A DNA stretch of 20,977 nucleotides from Anderseniella sp964390445 (GTDB lineage Bacteria > Pseudomonadota > Alphaproteobacteria > Rhizobiales > Aestuariivirgaceae). The DNA lies in the NCBI GenBank assembly GCA_964390445.1, contig CAYMJJ010000037.1, forward strand, positions 1-20,977, read 5' to 3'. The position numbers and the translations under genes were made by a program. Shown in pieces: positions 7,342-14,766 of this stretch. Below the pieces are notes generated by a model. The model ran no database searches and was not told the origin of the DNA. It worked only from the letters and a program-made list of their open reading frames with translations. How positions within the stretch are numbered: position 1 is the first letter of the stretch; each line of letters opens with the position of its first letter.

Positions 7342-7390
7342 TGCGGAATGAGGAAAAGTGGGCACCGGTTTTCCGCCCGCATTCCGCACT
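7340..7390. repeat. Dispersed palindromic repeat element, copy 1
   Basis: Arms AGTGCGGAATG (7340-7350) and CATTCCGCACT (7380-7390) are exact inverted repeats. An inner pair GGAAAA (7352-7357) and TTTTCC (7369-7374) surrounds the core GTGGGCACCGG. The related copy is at 17457-17496. It lies between convergent genes, and its first base pair overlaps the stop of the L,D-transpeptidase. It may act as a transcription stop or RNA-stabilising hairpin; it has no T run. Confidence 0.75.
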
Positions 7391-7394
7391 GGGT

Positions 7395-8333
7395 TTAATC
7401 CGCAACCTTCACCGCCGTGCCGGACTGTCCGGCCGGCACCGCCTTGCGCTTGCGGTTGACCAGCACGATACCGGCACACACCATCGCCAGCGCGCCGGCA
7501 AATCCCCAGGTGATCTGTTCACCCAGGATCAGCCAGCCGAATGCCACCCCGAACAGCGGCGTCAGGAACCCGAACGACGCCATGTCTGATGCCGGGTACA
7601 CGGCCAGCACCCGGAACCACATCAGGAACCCGAACGCCACCACCACCAGCACCTGGAAAGTGAACATCGCGCCGATCTCCATGGTGAACTCGCGCACCAT
7701 AGGACCCGTCAGCGCCGCCACCGGCAGCAGGATCACGCTGGACACCGAAAGCTGGTAGACAAGCTGCATTTCCGGTGACGACTTCGACAGGCTTGTCAGC
7801 CGCGCCGTCAGCGCAATGCCCGCCCAGCACATCGCACCGGCAATGCACAACAGGTCGCCGAACAGCGCATGTTCGGTCGCCGGGTACTCGTTGTGCGCCA
7901 GCGCCCAGCCAACCCCGGTCATTGCCATCACCAGCCCCGCCGTCCTGACCACCGTCAGCCGCTCGCCCGGAATGAGGAAGTGCGCCACCAGCGCCAGCCA
8001 GAACGGCATTGTGTAGAACAGCATGGTTGCGCGCGCCACCGAGGTATAGTCGAAGGCCGAGAACATCATCATGAACTCGATCGAGAACAGGCTGCCGCAC
8101 AGGATGCCGGGCAGCAGGCTGCCGTCGCTGACCGACAATCGCTTGCGCGCCCACCACGCATACAGCAGCACCGGCCCCAGCGCGCACGCTGAGCGCAAGC
8201 CGGCTTGGGCAATCGGCGCAAGGCCTGCGTTCACCAGCTTCACCAGCACCTGGTTGATGCCCATCAGCCCGGCAAACAGCACCAGCCAGAAGCCACCAGC
8301 CAGGTCGATCCTGTCCTTGCGCGCATTACTCAC
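7395..8333 (-). CDS. EamA/DMT-family transporter
   Basis: 312 residues with about ten hydrophobic segments in two EamA repeats (about 10-145 and 155-290), as in drug/metabolite transporters of the inner membrane. The first repeat has a TMLFYTMPFWLAL segment and the second ends FLTPLFGVAFGWLILGEQ, both common in EamA exporters. A basic tail (NRKRK) follows the last helix. The start is GTG 8333, which overlaps the stop of the upstream methyltransferase gene by 4 nt (GTGA), so it is translationally coupled. Substrate unknown; relatives export amino acids, nucleobases or drugs. It is the last gene of a three-gene minus-strand operon and is followed by the palindromic repeat. Confidence 0.9.
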   Translation of the reverse strand: MSNARKDRIDLAGGFWLVLFAGLMGINQVLVKLVNAGLAPIAQAGLRSACALGPVLLYAWWARKRLSVSDGSLLPGILCGSLFSIEFMMMFSAFDYTSVARATMLFYTMPFWLALVAHFLIPGERLTVVRTAGLVMAMTGVGWALAHNEYPATEHALFGDLLCIAGAMCWAGIALTARLTSLSKSSPEMQLVYQLSVSSVILLPVAALTGPMVREFTMEIGAMFTFQVLVVVAFGFLMWFRVLAVYPASDMASFGFLTPLFGVAFGWLILGEQITWGFAGALAMVCAGIVLVNRKRKAVPAGQSGTAVKVAD

Positions 8334-9556
8334 CGGTTGAACACTCCCACCATTTCCACGTGCGCTGAATATCTGAACTGATCCACCGGCACCACCCGCT
8401 CAAGTCTGAAACCGCCCTCCACCAGGACGGCTGCATCGCGCGCAAACGTGCCTGCATCGCACGACACGCCAACCACCGTGCGGATGCCGTCTGCCGCAAC
8501 CAACTCGCGCACCTGCGTGGCAGCACCAGCGCGAGGCGGGTCGAATACCGCCCCCGTCACGCCCTTCAGTTCCGGCCCGGTTACCGGGTCCCGCATCAGG
8601 TCCCGGGTCCGCCCGATCACCGGTTTCAGGCCTTGCGTTGATCGCACCGCCTGCTCCAGCGCCGTCACCGACGGCTTGTGGCTGTCCATCGCCAGCACCC
8701 GGGACTGTCGCGCCAGCCGCAGCGCAAACGTGCCCCAGCCGCAAAACAGATCGACAACGATGTCATGGCCTGCCAGCGCCGGTACCACCAGCGCGGCCAG
8801 TGCCTCTTCACCGGCCCTGGTCGCCTGCGCAAACCCGCCCGGCGGCGGCGTCACGGCGGCCCCGCCCGCATCCAGCACTGGCCGCCTGCGCTCGATCAGC
8901 GTCTCACCAGATGCTGTCAACCGCGCAAGGTCATGCGCCTCGGCCACGTCCGCCAGCTTGACGCGCGCATCCAGCGGCGGGTCATCGACGCCCACCAGTT
9001 CACAATCAAGACCTGTGTCACTGGCCAGCACATGCACCTTCAACTCCTTGCGCGCGCCCAGCGCCTTCGCCAGGTCTGCCGCAAGCGCCGGCGCATTGCG
9101 CAAGGCAGGCACCAGCACCGGACATGCATCCACCGGCACCAGCAGGTGGCTGCGATGGGCGACGAAACCGGCCTTGCCCCGGTCAACCGTCAGCGTGACC
9201 CGGCGCCGGCCCGCGCCATGCGCATCAACCAGATCACCAACCTCGACCCCGCCCAGCCCGCGCCGGGCAAGCTCGTCGCGCACCATTGCCTGCTTCCAGC
9301 GCGCATAGGGTACGGGCTGCCAGTGCTGCACCTGGCAACCGCCGCATTTGCCAAAGTACCGGCACACCGGCTCGATCCGCTCATCCGATGGCACCAGCAG
9401 CTTGACGAGGCGTCCCCGCGCTCCTTCAACGCTTGCCTCCACCTGCTCGCCTGGCAGCGTGTACGGCACATACAGCGGCTCGCCGTCACGCCCGCGTGCC
9501 ACGCCTTCACCGCGCGCGCCCATTGCAACAATCTCTAGTTCAGCCACACCCGCCAC
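8330..9556 (-). CDS. TrmA/RlmC/RlmD-family RNA (uracil-C5) methyltransferase
   Basis: 408 residues. The N-terminal region (about 1-55) is a TRAM-like RNA-binding domain. C65, C71, C74 and C144 form the C-x5-CGGC ... C pattern that holds a 4Fe-4S cluster in RlmD-type enzymes. The SAM-binding motif VDLFCGWGTFAL is at 268-279, DPPR at 339-342, SCDAGTFARD at 365-374 with catalytic Cys366, and the last motif SAHVEMVGVF has E401, the likely general base. All catalytic residues are present. It would methylate uracil in 23S rRNA or tRNA in the cytoplasm; the position cannot be read from sequence, so no symbol is given. It lies in an operon between two DMT transporters: 24 nt after the first, overlapping the second by 4 nt. 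Confidence 0.92.
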   Translation of the reverse strand: MAGVAELEIVAMGARGEGVARGRDGEPLYVPYTLPGEQVEASVEGARGRLVKLLVPSDERIEPVCRYFGKCGGCQVQHWQPVPYARWKQAMVRDELARRGLGGVEVGDLVDAHGAGRRRVTLTVDRGKAGFVAHRSHLLVPVDACPVLVPALRNAPALAADLAKALGARKELKVHVLASDTGLDCELVGVDDPPLDARVKLADVAEAHDLARLTASGETLIERRRPVLDAGGAAVTPPPGGFAQATRAGEEALAALVVPALAGHDIVVDLFCGWGTFALRLARQSRVLAMDSHKPSVTALEQAVRSTQGLKPVIGRTRDLMRDPVTGPELKGVTGAVFDPPRAGAATQVRELVAADGIRTVVGVSCDAGTFARDAAVLVEGGFRLERVVPVDQFRYSAHVEMVGVFNR

Positions 9557-9580
9557 CCCGGATAGTTTCGTTCCCGTTGC

Positions 9581-10507
9581 TCATACGCTCGTCGCCTGTG
9601 CCGGGACAGCCTTGCGGCGGCGCTCAAGATGCGCCTCGCGCAACGCTATGTAGCCACCTGCTGCCGCAACGATGGCCGCCCCAGCCCAGGTCCAGCCCGA
9701 CGGCACGTCGCCCCACACCAGCCACCCGATGATCGCCCCCCAGATCAGCGCCATGTACTCCTGCGGCGCAACCACGGCGGCCGGCGCATTGCGATAGGCA
9801 ATCGCCACCAGGTAGTGCGCCCCACCCCCCAGCAGCCCCAGCACGGCAAACCCGCCCAGGTGGTTCGGCTCCGGCACTTGCCAGTTCAGCACGGCCAGCG
9901 GCCCGAACACCGCCAGCGACACCACCGTGGTCCAGGTGAACATGCCCGCCACAGTTTCGGTGCGCGTCAGCCGCCTTGTATAGGTGATGCCCAATGCAAA
10001 TACGAATGCCGACAGCACGATGATCATCATCTCCGGCTGGAAGCTGTCGGTGCCCGGCCGCACGATCACCAGCATGCCGGCAAACCCGACCACCACCGCG
10101 AGCCAGCGCGGCACGCCCACCCGCTCGCCCAGCATCGGCACCGACAGCGCCGTGATGAACAGCGGCGCGGTAAACGCCACCGCAATGGCATCGGCGAGCG
10201 GCACGTACTTCAGCCCCCAGAAGAACAGTGCCAGCGCGCTCGACATCAGCACCGCGCGCACCGCGTGCGCAACCGGACGGCGCGTGCGCACTGCCTGCCA
10301 GCCGTTCCACCACAGCACCAGTGCCAGCGGCAACAGCCCGAACAAATAACGGAAGAACACGATCTGCGGCGCCGCGAAGCCTTCGCCGCCACCCCACTTG
10401 CCAATGGCGTCTGCCAGCGAAAACAGCACCACGGCGGTCCACATCGCGGCAAGGCCTTGGGTCACGGATCCCGCATCGCGGCTGACGTGGTTTGTGGGCG
10501 TACTCAT
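9581..10507 (-). CDS. EamA/DMT-family transporter
   Basis: 308 residues with about ten hydrophobic segments in two EamA repeats (first to about 145, second from about 158), then a charged tail (REAHLERRRK). IGKWGG near the start, PLADAIAVAFTAPLF and VVAPQEYMALIWGAIIGWLVWGD (given here in parts: VVAPQEYMAL, then IIGWLVWGD) are typical of RhaT/EamA exporters. ATG 10507 is preferred over the adjoining GTG 10510; no strong ribosome site is seen. It is first in the minus-strand operon with the RNA methyltransferase (24-nt gap) and a second DMT protein. The two DMT proteins are only family-level related, so they are unlikely to be a recent duplication. Substrate unknown. Confidence 0.9.
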   Translation of the reverse strand: MSTPTNHVSRDAGSVTQGLAAMWTAVVLFSLADAIGKWGGGEGFAAPQIVFFRYLFGLLPLALVLWWNGWQAVRTRRPVAHAVRAVLMSSALALFFWGLKYVPLADAIAVAFTAPLFITALSVPMLGERVGVPRWLAVVVGFAGMLVIVRPGTDSFQPEMMIIVLSAFVFALGITYTRRLTRTETVAGMFTWTTVVSLAVFGPLAVLNWQVPEPNHLGGFAVLGLLGGGAHYLVAIAYRNAPAAVVAPQEYMALIWGAIIGWLVWGDVPSGWTWAGAAIVAAAGGYIALREAHLERRRKAVPAQATSV

Positions 10508-10640
10508 CACGTCGAGTTGTAGCCCGCCCCTGCCGCCCCGTCACGGCCCAAACCGAGCCAATGCCATGCCCTCAGTGCATGGCGGCTGGCCGGGCACACC
10601 GATCCACTTTTGCCGTGAACTATGATCTATTGCCGCCTCC

Positions 10641-11852
10641 ATGCGCAGCAAGATCCTGACAGACCCCGTCGCCGAAACCACCGCCGTTCAACCGCGTGCG
10701 CCCTATGGCATACTCATCGCCATGGCGGCGGTGGGCCCGCTTGCCCTCAACATCTTCATTCCCTCGATGCCAGGCCTGCAGGCCACCTTCAACACCACGC
10801 CCGGCATCGTGCAGCTTACGTTGTCGGTTTACCTGGCCGGCCTTGCCCTGTGCCAGTTGCTGTACGGACCCTTGTCGGACCGCTATGGCCGCCGCCCCAT
10901 GCTGATCGCGGGCATGGTGCTGTTTTCGCTCGCCAGCATCGCCTGCGCGCTGGCCACAAGCATCGAGATGCTCATCCTTGCGCGCGGCGTCCAGGCCATT
11001 GGCGGGGCCTCCGGCATGATCCTGTCACGCGCCATCGTACGCGACATGTTCTCGCGTGAACGATCCGCATCCGTGCTCGGCTACATCACCATGGCCTGGG
11101 TGGTCGCGCCGATGATCGCGCCGTTGATCGGGGGCATCCTCGACCAGTACTTCTCGTTCCGCGCCAGCTTCTGGCTACTCGCCGTCATCGGCTCGCTGGT
11201 GATGGCAGGTGCCGTCTGGTCGCTGCCGGAAACCAACACCAACCTGCAGCCCAACGCTTCACTCATCCGCACGAAGCTCTACGGCGAACTGCTGCGCAAC
11301 CGCGACTTCCGCGGCTACACGGCCACCATGTCGGCGGGTGCTGCGGTGTTCTTCATTTACCTGGCGGTGGCACCCTACATCATCATCACCGAGCGCGGCT
11401 TCAGCCCCGTCACCTACGGCATGTGGACCATCGCTGCAGCGCTTGGGTACATGGCAGGCAACTTCGCCTCGGGCCGGTTTTCGGAACGTCTCGGCAATGA
11501 CCGCATGATCTCCATCGGCAACTGGCTGACGCTGGTTGGCACGTCCGGCATGCTGGTATCTGCCGTGGCCGGGTTTATCCATCCGGCATCGCTGTTCGTA
11601 CCCATGGCGCTGAGCGCCTTTGGCAACGGGCTGACCATCCCCAACGCACTGACCGCCGCCATTTCGGTGGACCCCAGGAACATCGGATCAGGTGCAGGCC
11701 TCGCGGGGTTCATCCAGATGACCATCGGCGCCGTTGCCTCGCAGTCGGTCGGCTATGCCCAAGGCACCTGGCACCACACCGGCTTCTGGGCCATGGCAGT
11801 GTTCGCCATTCTCGCCCTTGTCAGCAATCCGGCCTGGCGCGGCAGGTCCTAG
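10641..11852 (+). CDS. MFS transporter, Bcr/CflA drug-resistance type
   Basis: 403 residues, about twelve hydrophobic helices. The loop after helix 2 carries the MFS signature GPLSDRYGRRP at 76-86, and the second half has the matching SGRFSERLGNDRM. IPSMPGLQATFNTTPG and the RAIVRDMF segment are typical of Bcr/CflA-type drug:proton antiporters that export bicyclomycin, chloramphenicol or similar compounds across the inner membrane. Start ATG 10641 has no clear ribosome site, so the true start may differ. It is divergent from the DMT operon (133-bp gap) and convergent with the small exported-protein gene, with which it shares the bases CTAG of both stop codons. Substrate is inferred only at family level. 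Confidence 0.92.
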   Translation: MRSKILTDPVAETTAVQPRAPYGILIAMAAVGPLALNIFIPSMPGLQATFNTTPGIVQLTLSVYLAGLALCQLLYGPLSDRYGRRPMLIAGMVLFSLASIACALATSIEMLILARGVQAIGGASGMILSRAIVRDMFSRERSASVLGYITMAWVVAPMIAPLIGGILDQYFSFRASFWLLAVIGSLVMAGAVWSLPETNTNLQPNASLIRTKLYGELLRNRDFRGYTATMSAGAAVFFIYLAVAPYIIITERGFSPVTYGMWTIAAALGYMAGNFASGRFSERLGNDRMISIGNWLTLVGTSGMLVSAVAGFIHPASLFVPMALSAFGNGLTIPNALTAAISVDPRNIGSGAGLAGFIQMTIGAVASQSVGYAQGTWHHTGFWAMAVFAILALVSNPAWRGRS

Positions 11853-12154
11853 CAATAGACCTTGGGGCACTCCTCGATGCGGAACTTCATCGTTTCGCCG
11901 GTGCGCTCGATGTCGAAGTTGCGCCCGTCGGTGCAGTGAACCCTGGCCTTGACGAAAAGGTCCTCACCCTCGCCCCGCACCTCCTCGGCCACATAATACT
12001 CGACCTTGCAGAACTGCTGTTCGAGCAACTGCTGCTCGACCAGTTGCTTCCAAACCGGTGTCTGGGCGTATCCATCCGGTGCAAGGCTCACAAGCCAGGC
12101 GCTCGCGGCACACAGCATCATCAGGCCTGGCAGGATTTGACGGCGATAACTCAT
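11849..12154 (-). CDS. Small exported protein, unknown function
   Basis: 101 residues from ATG 12154, with AGGGAG 10 nt upstream; the longer frame from 12175 is less likely. The signal peptide has basic N-terminal residues (YRRQ), a hydrophobic core with LMMLCAASAWLVSL and a likely cut after GYA. The mature part has a Gln/Glu-rich helix (KQLVEQQLLEQQ), a KVEYYVAEEV strand, and cysteines including C-T-D-G and a final CPKVYC, which suggests disulfides in the periplasm. I do not recognise the family. Its stop overlaps the stop of the convergent MFS gene by 4 nt. The 151-bp region upstream to the thioesterase gene holds a dyad (12193-12206). Confidence 0.75.
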   Translation of the reverse strand: MSYRRQILPGLMMLCAASAWLVSLAPDGYAQTPVWKQLVEQQLLEQQFCKVEYYVAEEVRGEGEDLFVKARVHCTDGRNFDIERTGETMKFRIEECPKVYC

Positions 12155-12192
12155 TGGTAGAAAACTCCCTGGCAATTGGCATTGCGGTTGAT

Positions 12193-12206
12193 GTGACCAG
12201 TGTCAC
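12193..12206. promoter_or_regulatory. Dyad GTGAC-N4-GTCAC in a divergent promoter region
   Basis: Perfect 5-bp arms with 4-nt spacing, between the divergent genes at 12154 (-) and 12306 (+). A TTGACA hexamer occurs at 12227-12232 but without a matching -10. It could be an operator; no regulator is recognised. Confidence 0.3.
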
Positions 12207-12305
12207 CCGCCAGTCACCCGTCCGCATTGACACGGATCAAGCAGCGCAACTGTTGCGGCAACTTGGCCTTTGCAGGGCCACCGCGAGCGGTCATAGTCTC
12301 GTGCC

Positions 12306-12701
12306 ATGAACAAGGATTCGGCACCCGGCCCCCAGGGCACCCTCACCATGCGCGTCATCGCCATGCCGGCAGACGCCAACGCCGCCGGCGACGTGTTCGG
12401 CGGCTGGGTAATGGCCCAGATGGACCTTGCCGCCGGCATCCGCGCCAGTGAACGCTCCGCCGGCCGCGTCGTCACCGCTGCCATCAACGCCCTGTCGTTC
12501 AAGCTGCCGGTCAAGATCGGCGACACGCTCGAACTCTATACCGACGTGGTCAAGGTCGGTCGCTCCTCCATGACCATCGAGGTCGAGGCCTGGGCCCAGC
12601 GCTACCTCACCCGCAACAAGGTCAAGGTCACCGACGCGGACTTCGTCATGGTCGCCGTCGATACCGATGGCAAGCCCCGCGCCGTACCGGCAGAGGAATA
12701 G
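12306..12701 (+). CDS. Acyl-CoA thioesterase, hotdog fold, YciA-like
   Basis: 131 residues, a normal length for a single hotdog domain. The signature GDVFGGWVMAQMD is at 28-40, with D40 the expected catalytic acid of YciA-type thioesterases; the preceding ANAAG matches the N-x-x-G helix start of the family. The remaining strand pattern (SFKLPVKIGDTLELYTDVVK and TIEVEAW) fits the second half of the hotdog. It would hydrolyse acyl-CoA thioesters in the cytoplasm, probably as a hexamer. No clear ribosome site is visible before ATG 12306. It is convergent with DUF1428, with one base between their stop codons. YciA in other bacteria has broad substrate range, so the physiological substrate is unknown. 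Confidence 0.9.
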   Translation: MNKDSAPGPQGTLTMRVIAMPADANAAGDVFGGWVMAQMDLAAGIRASERSAGRVVTAAINALSFKLPVKIGDTLELYTDVVKVGRSSMTIEVEAWAQRYLTRNKVKVTDADFVMVAVDTDGKPRAVPAEE

Positions 12702-12702
12702 C

Positions 12703-13050
12703 CTACTCCTCGACCACCATCTCGAAGCCGCCATAGATCATGCGCTTTCCGTCGAACGGCATCTCGTTCATCTGCATGCGCTCGTCTTCCATCATCTTGG
12801 CCCAGCCCTCGTCGCGCACCTGCTTCGACGGCCACATCACCCACGAGAACACCACCGTCTCGTCGTCTTGCTTCTTCACCGCCATCGGCAGCGAAGTCAG
12901 CTTGCCGTCAGGTACATCATCACCCCAGCATTCGACCAGTTTCAGTGCGCCGAACTCCTTGAACATCTTCGCCGCATCGCGTGCGTGCTCGATGTACTTC
13001 TGCTTGTTGTCGTTCGGCACGGCGGCCACAAATCCGTCAACATACGTCAT
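12703..13050 (-). CDS. DUF1428 family protein (YbaA-like)
   Basis: 115 residues, a usual length for the family. The opening MTYVDGFVAAVPNDNKQKY and the later WPSKQVRDEGW, MPFDGKRMIYGGF segments match DUF1428 (E. coli YbaA). The fold is of the dimeric alpha/beta-barrel type; no enzymatic role is known. AAGGAGAAG before ATG 13050 overlaps the stop of the VOC gene 15 nt upstream, so the two are co-translated. It is the last gene of the TetR operon, and such genes often stand with SRPBCC and VOC genes in this class of bacteria. Whether it serves detoxification is an inference. Confidence 0.9.
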   Translation of the reverse strand: MTYVDGFVAAVPNDNKQKYIEHARDAAKMFKEFGALKLVECWGDDVPDGKLTSLPMAVKKQDDETVVFSWVMWPSKQVRDEGWAKMMEDERMQMNEMPFDGKRMIYGGFEMVVEE

Positions 13051-13065
13051 CTCGTCTTCTCCTTT

Positions 13066-13548
13066 TCACTCACCGCTTACCGCAGCCTTCAAGGCTGCGA
13101 TGTCGATCTTCTTCATTGTCATCATCGCATCGAAGGCGCGTTTGGCCTCGCCCGCATCGGCACTGGTCGTCAGCTCCAGCAGAAGCCGTGGCGTGATCTG
13201 CCAGGAATGGCCCCAGCGATCCTTGCACCAGCCGCAGGCGCTTTCCTGCCCGCCATTGTCAATGATCGCATGCCAGTAGCGATCGGTTTCTTCCTGTGTT
13301 TCCGTCACCACCATGAAGCTGACGGCCTCGTTGGGCGTGAACGCCGGTCCTCCGTTCAGCCCGACGAACTTCTGTCCCAGCACTGTGAATTCCACCGTCA
13401 GTTCACTACCCGCTGTTCCGCCGGGAAAATCACCGGGCGCGGTATTGATGCGCCCGACATGACTGTCGGGGAACGTTGCGGCATAAAACTCCGCCGCCTT
13501 CTTGGCCTCTCCATGATCGAACCAGAGGCATGTCATGAACTCTGTCAT
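13066..13548 (-). CDS. VOC-superfamily protein, 3-demethylubiquinone methyltransferase-like / PhnB type
   Basis: 160 residues. ATG 13548 follows an AGGAG ribosome site and gives an N-terminus TEFMTCLWFDHGEAKKAAEFY that is typical of the PhnB/3-dmu-9_3-mt VOC fold. A second half-site reads VGLNGGPAFTPNEAVSF, with the glutamine/tryptophan region CGWCKDRWGHSWQITP at the end, a hallmark of the family. Despite the historical name, these are not proven methyltransferases. It may bind a metal or a small ligand and act in glyoxalase-like detoxification. The SRPBCC stop is 1 nt upstream and DUF1428 starts 15 nt downstream, showing a tight operon. A longer frame from 13719 overlaps the SRPBCC gene and is rejected. 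Confidence 0.88.
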   Translation of the reverse strand: MTEFMTCLWFDHGEAKKAAEFYAATFPDSHVGRINTAPGDFPGGTAGSELTVEFTVLGQKFVGLNGGPAFTPNEAVSFMVVTETQEETDRYWHAIIDNGGQESACGWCKDRWGHSWQITPRLLLELTTSADAGEAKRAFDAMMTMKKIDIAALKAAVSGE

Positions 13549-13549
13549 A

Positions 13550-14038
13550 TCAAGTCTCCTGTACTCGCGCCTTGGCCAGGCTCCTGGCAAGCTCTTCCAG
13601 CTGGTCTGCCGCCGCGCCCCAGCCTTGCTCGAACCCCATGTCCAGATGCGCCTGCCTGTCCTCAGCCGTGGCATGGCGCGCGCCCCACACCATCCGGGTC
13701 TTGCCGTTGCCTGCGTCACTCAGGTCAACGTATCCGGTCATGAAGTGTTTCGGCCTCGGCATGAACCCTTCAGAGAATCCATCGGTGAACACCAGCCGTT
13801 CACCCGGCACCACTTCCAGGTAACAGCCTGTGAGGTCATGGCGCTCTTCCGGTTTCGGCCCCTGGAACACGCAGTTGAAGCGGCCACCCGGCACCAGCTT
13901 GATGTCGGCCTCGGTCACCCGCCACGGCTTCGGGCAGTACCACTGCTTCAACAGCTCCGCCTCGATCCAGCACCGCCACACCGCGTCACGCGGGGCATCG
14001 ATCACCCGTTCGACTTTCAAATCCAGATCATCGCTCAC
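13550..14038 (-). CDS. SRPBCC / AHSA1-family protein
   Basis: 162 residues from GTG 14038, with AAGGAA about 9 nt upstream and the start overlapping the TetR stop (GTGA, 4 nt). The N-terminal RVIDAPRDAVWRCWIEAELL, then KQWYCPKPWRV and PGGRF are the AHSA1/START-like pattern of a helix-grip fold with a deep hydrophobic cavity. The family binds hydrophobic small molecules; the exact ligand is unknown. The C-terminal helix (DMGFEQGWGAAADQLEELA) is usual. It is co-transcribed and translationally coupled with TetR and the VOC gene, so TetR, SRPBCC and VOC may share one ligand (inference). Confidence 0.9.
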   Translation of the reverse strand: MSDDLDLKVERVIDAPRDAVWRCWIEAELLKQWYCPKPWRVTEADIKLVPGGRFNCVFQGPKPEERHDLTGCYLEVVPGERLVFTDGFSEGFMPRPKHFMTGYVDLSDAGNGKTRMVWGARHATAEDRQAHLDMGFEQGWGAAADQLEELARSLAKARVQET

Positions 14039-14640
14039 TGCACTGTTTCCTTCCTGAACAACAGACTCACATACCGCTTCAGGTGATCGACCGATTGCAC
14101 CGCCACCTCCGGCCCGCCCTTGGCCTTCGCCAGGATGAACGCGCCCTGCAGCACCGCCTGCATGTGCAGCGCCAGGCCCTTCGCATCCCAGCCGTCGGGG
14201 TTGATGCCGCAAGCCTCGATGGCTGCGGCAATGTCTTGCTCGATGACGGCGGCATGCCTGCTGATCGTCACGTCGCAGGCATCACGGATGGCCGGCGCGC
14301 TCTGGTAGGCTTCCTGCACCATGGTACCAACGAGACAGGTGAACTCGCTCACCTCGCCGGCCAGAATCTCGCGGCGGAAATCGATGTAGCCCAGAACCCG
14401 CTCGAGCGGGTCGTCGAGCTGCCGGTAGGCTTGCGCTGCAAAGAAGGCCGAGGTCATCTCGTCCCAGTGGCGCGCCGCCTCCACACCCAACTGCTCCTTG
14501 GTGGCAAAATGATGGAAGAACGCGCCCTTCGTCACGCCTGCCTGCTTGCACAGGTCATCAACCGACGTCGCCGCGAATCCCTTCTCGCGCACCATGGCCA
14601 CAGCGGCCTCCATCAACTTGTCTCGCGCCGTCACTGTCAT
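14035..14640 (-). CDS. TetR-family transcriptional regulator
   Basis: 201 residues, normal for TetR. The N-terminal DNA-binding region has helix-turn-helix TSVDDLCKQAGVTKGAFFHHF at about 25-46 (written as two runs: TSVDDLCKQAGV and TKGAFFHHF). The remainder is a variable ligand and dimer domain with FREILAGEVSEFTCLVGTM. A near-perfect 22-bp inverted repeat lies only 7 bp upstream of its ATG (14648-14669), so it very likely represses its own promoter and the downstream SRPBCC, VOC and DUF1428 genes. Its stop codon overlaps the SRPBCC start by 4 nt. Only a weak ribosome site (TTGGA) is seen. The inducer is unknown; a small hydrophobic or reactive molecule is plausible given the downstream genes. 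Confidence 0.95.
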   Translation of the reverse strand: MTVTARDKLMEAAVAMVREKGFAATSVDDLCKQAGVTKGAFFHHFATKEQLGVEAARHWDEMTSAFFAAQAYRQLDDPLERVLGYIDFRREILAGEVSEFTCLVGTMVQEAYQSAPAIRDACDVTISRHAAVIEQDIAAAIEACGINPDGWDAKGLALHMQAVLQGAFILAKAKGGPEVAVQSVDHLKRYVSLLFRKETVQ

Positions 14641-14647
14641 TCCAACA

Positions 14648-14669
14648 ACATACCAACCGGTCGGTATGT
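14648..14669. promoter_or_regulatory. TetR operator, 22-bp palindrome
   Basis: ACATACC at 14648-14654 and GGTATGT at 14663-14669 are exact inverted arms around an ACCGGT centre at 14656-14661; only positions 14655/14662 mismatch. Its form (ATACC ... GGTAT around ACCGGT) is typical of TetR-family operators, and it lies just upstream of the TetR gene. Confidence 0.85.
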
Positions 14670-14684
14670 GTCAAGACAGAAGAT

Positions 14685-14721
14685 TTGGCGCCTGACTCGT
14701 TTTCCTCAAGTCAGGCGCCAA
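14685..14721 (-). terminator. Hairpin after the VWA gene, possible terminator
   Basis: TTGGCGCCTGACT (14685-14697) pairs perfectly with AGTCAGGCGCCAA (14709-14721), a 13-bp stem with an 11-nt loop. It lies downstream of the minus-strand VWA stop at 14767 and upstream of the TetR operator. Below the stem the minus strand has only a short T-rich stretch, so termination strength is uncertain. Confidence 0.55.
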
Positions 14722-14766
14722 CAATCTGAAAACAATAAGATTCTGCAATCGGATCTACTGCATTAC

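Noticed and set aside
8678..9538. Long plus-strand frames opposite the RNA methyltransferase
   Set aside because: The opposite strand has all catalytic and Fe-S motifs; these frames carry none.
12667..13743. A 358-codon open frame on the plus strand
   Set aside because: It is antisense to DUF1428 and VOC, which are supported by motifs and ribosome sites.
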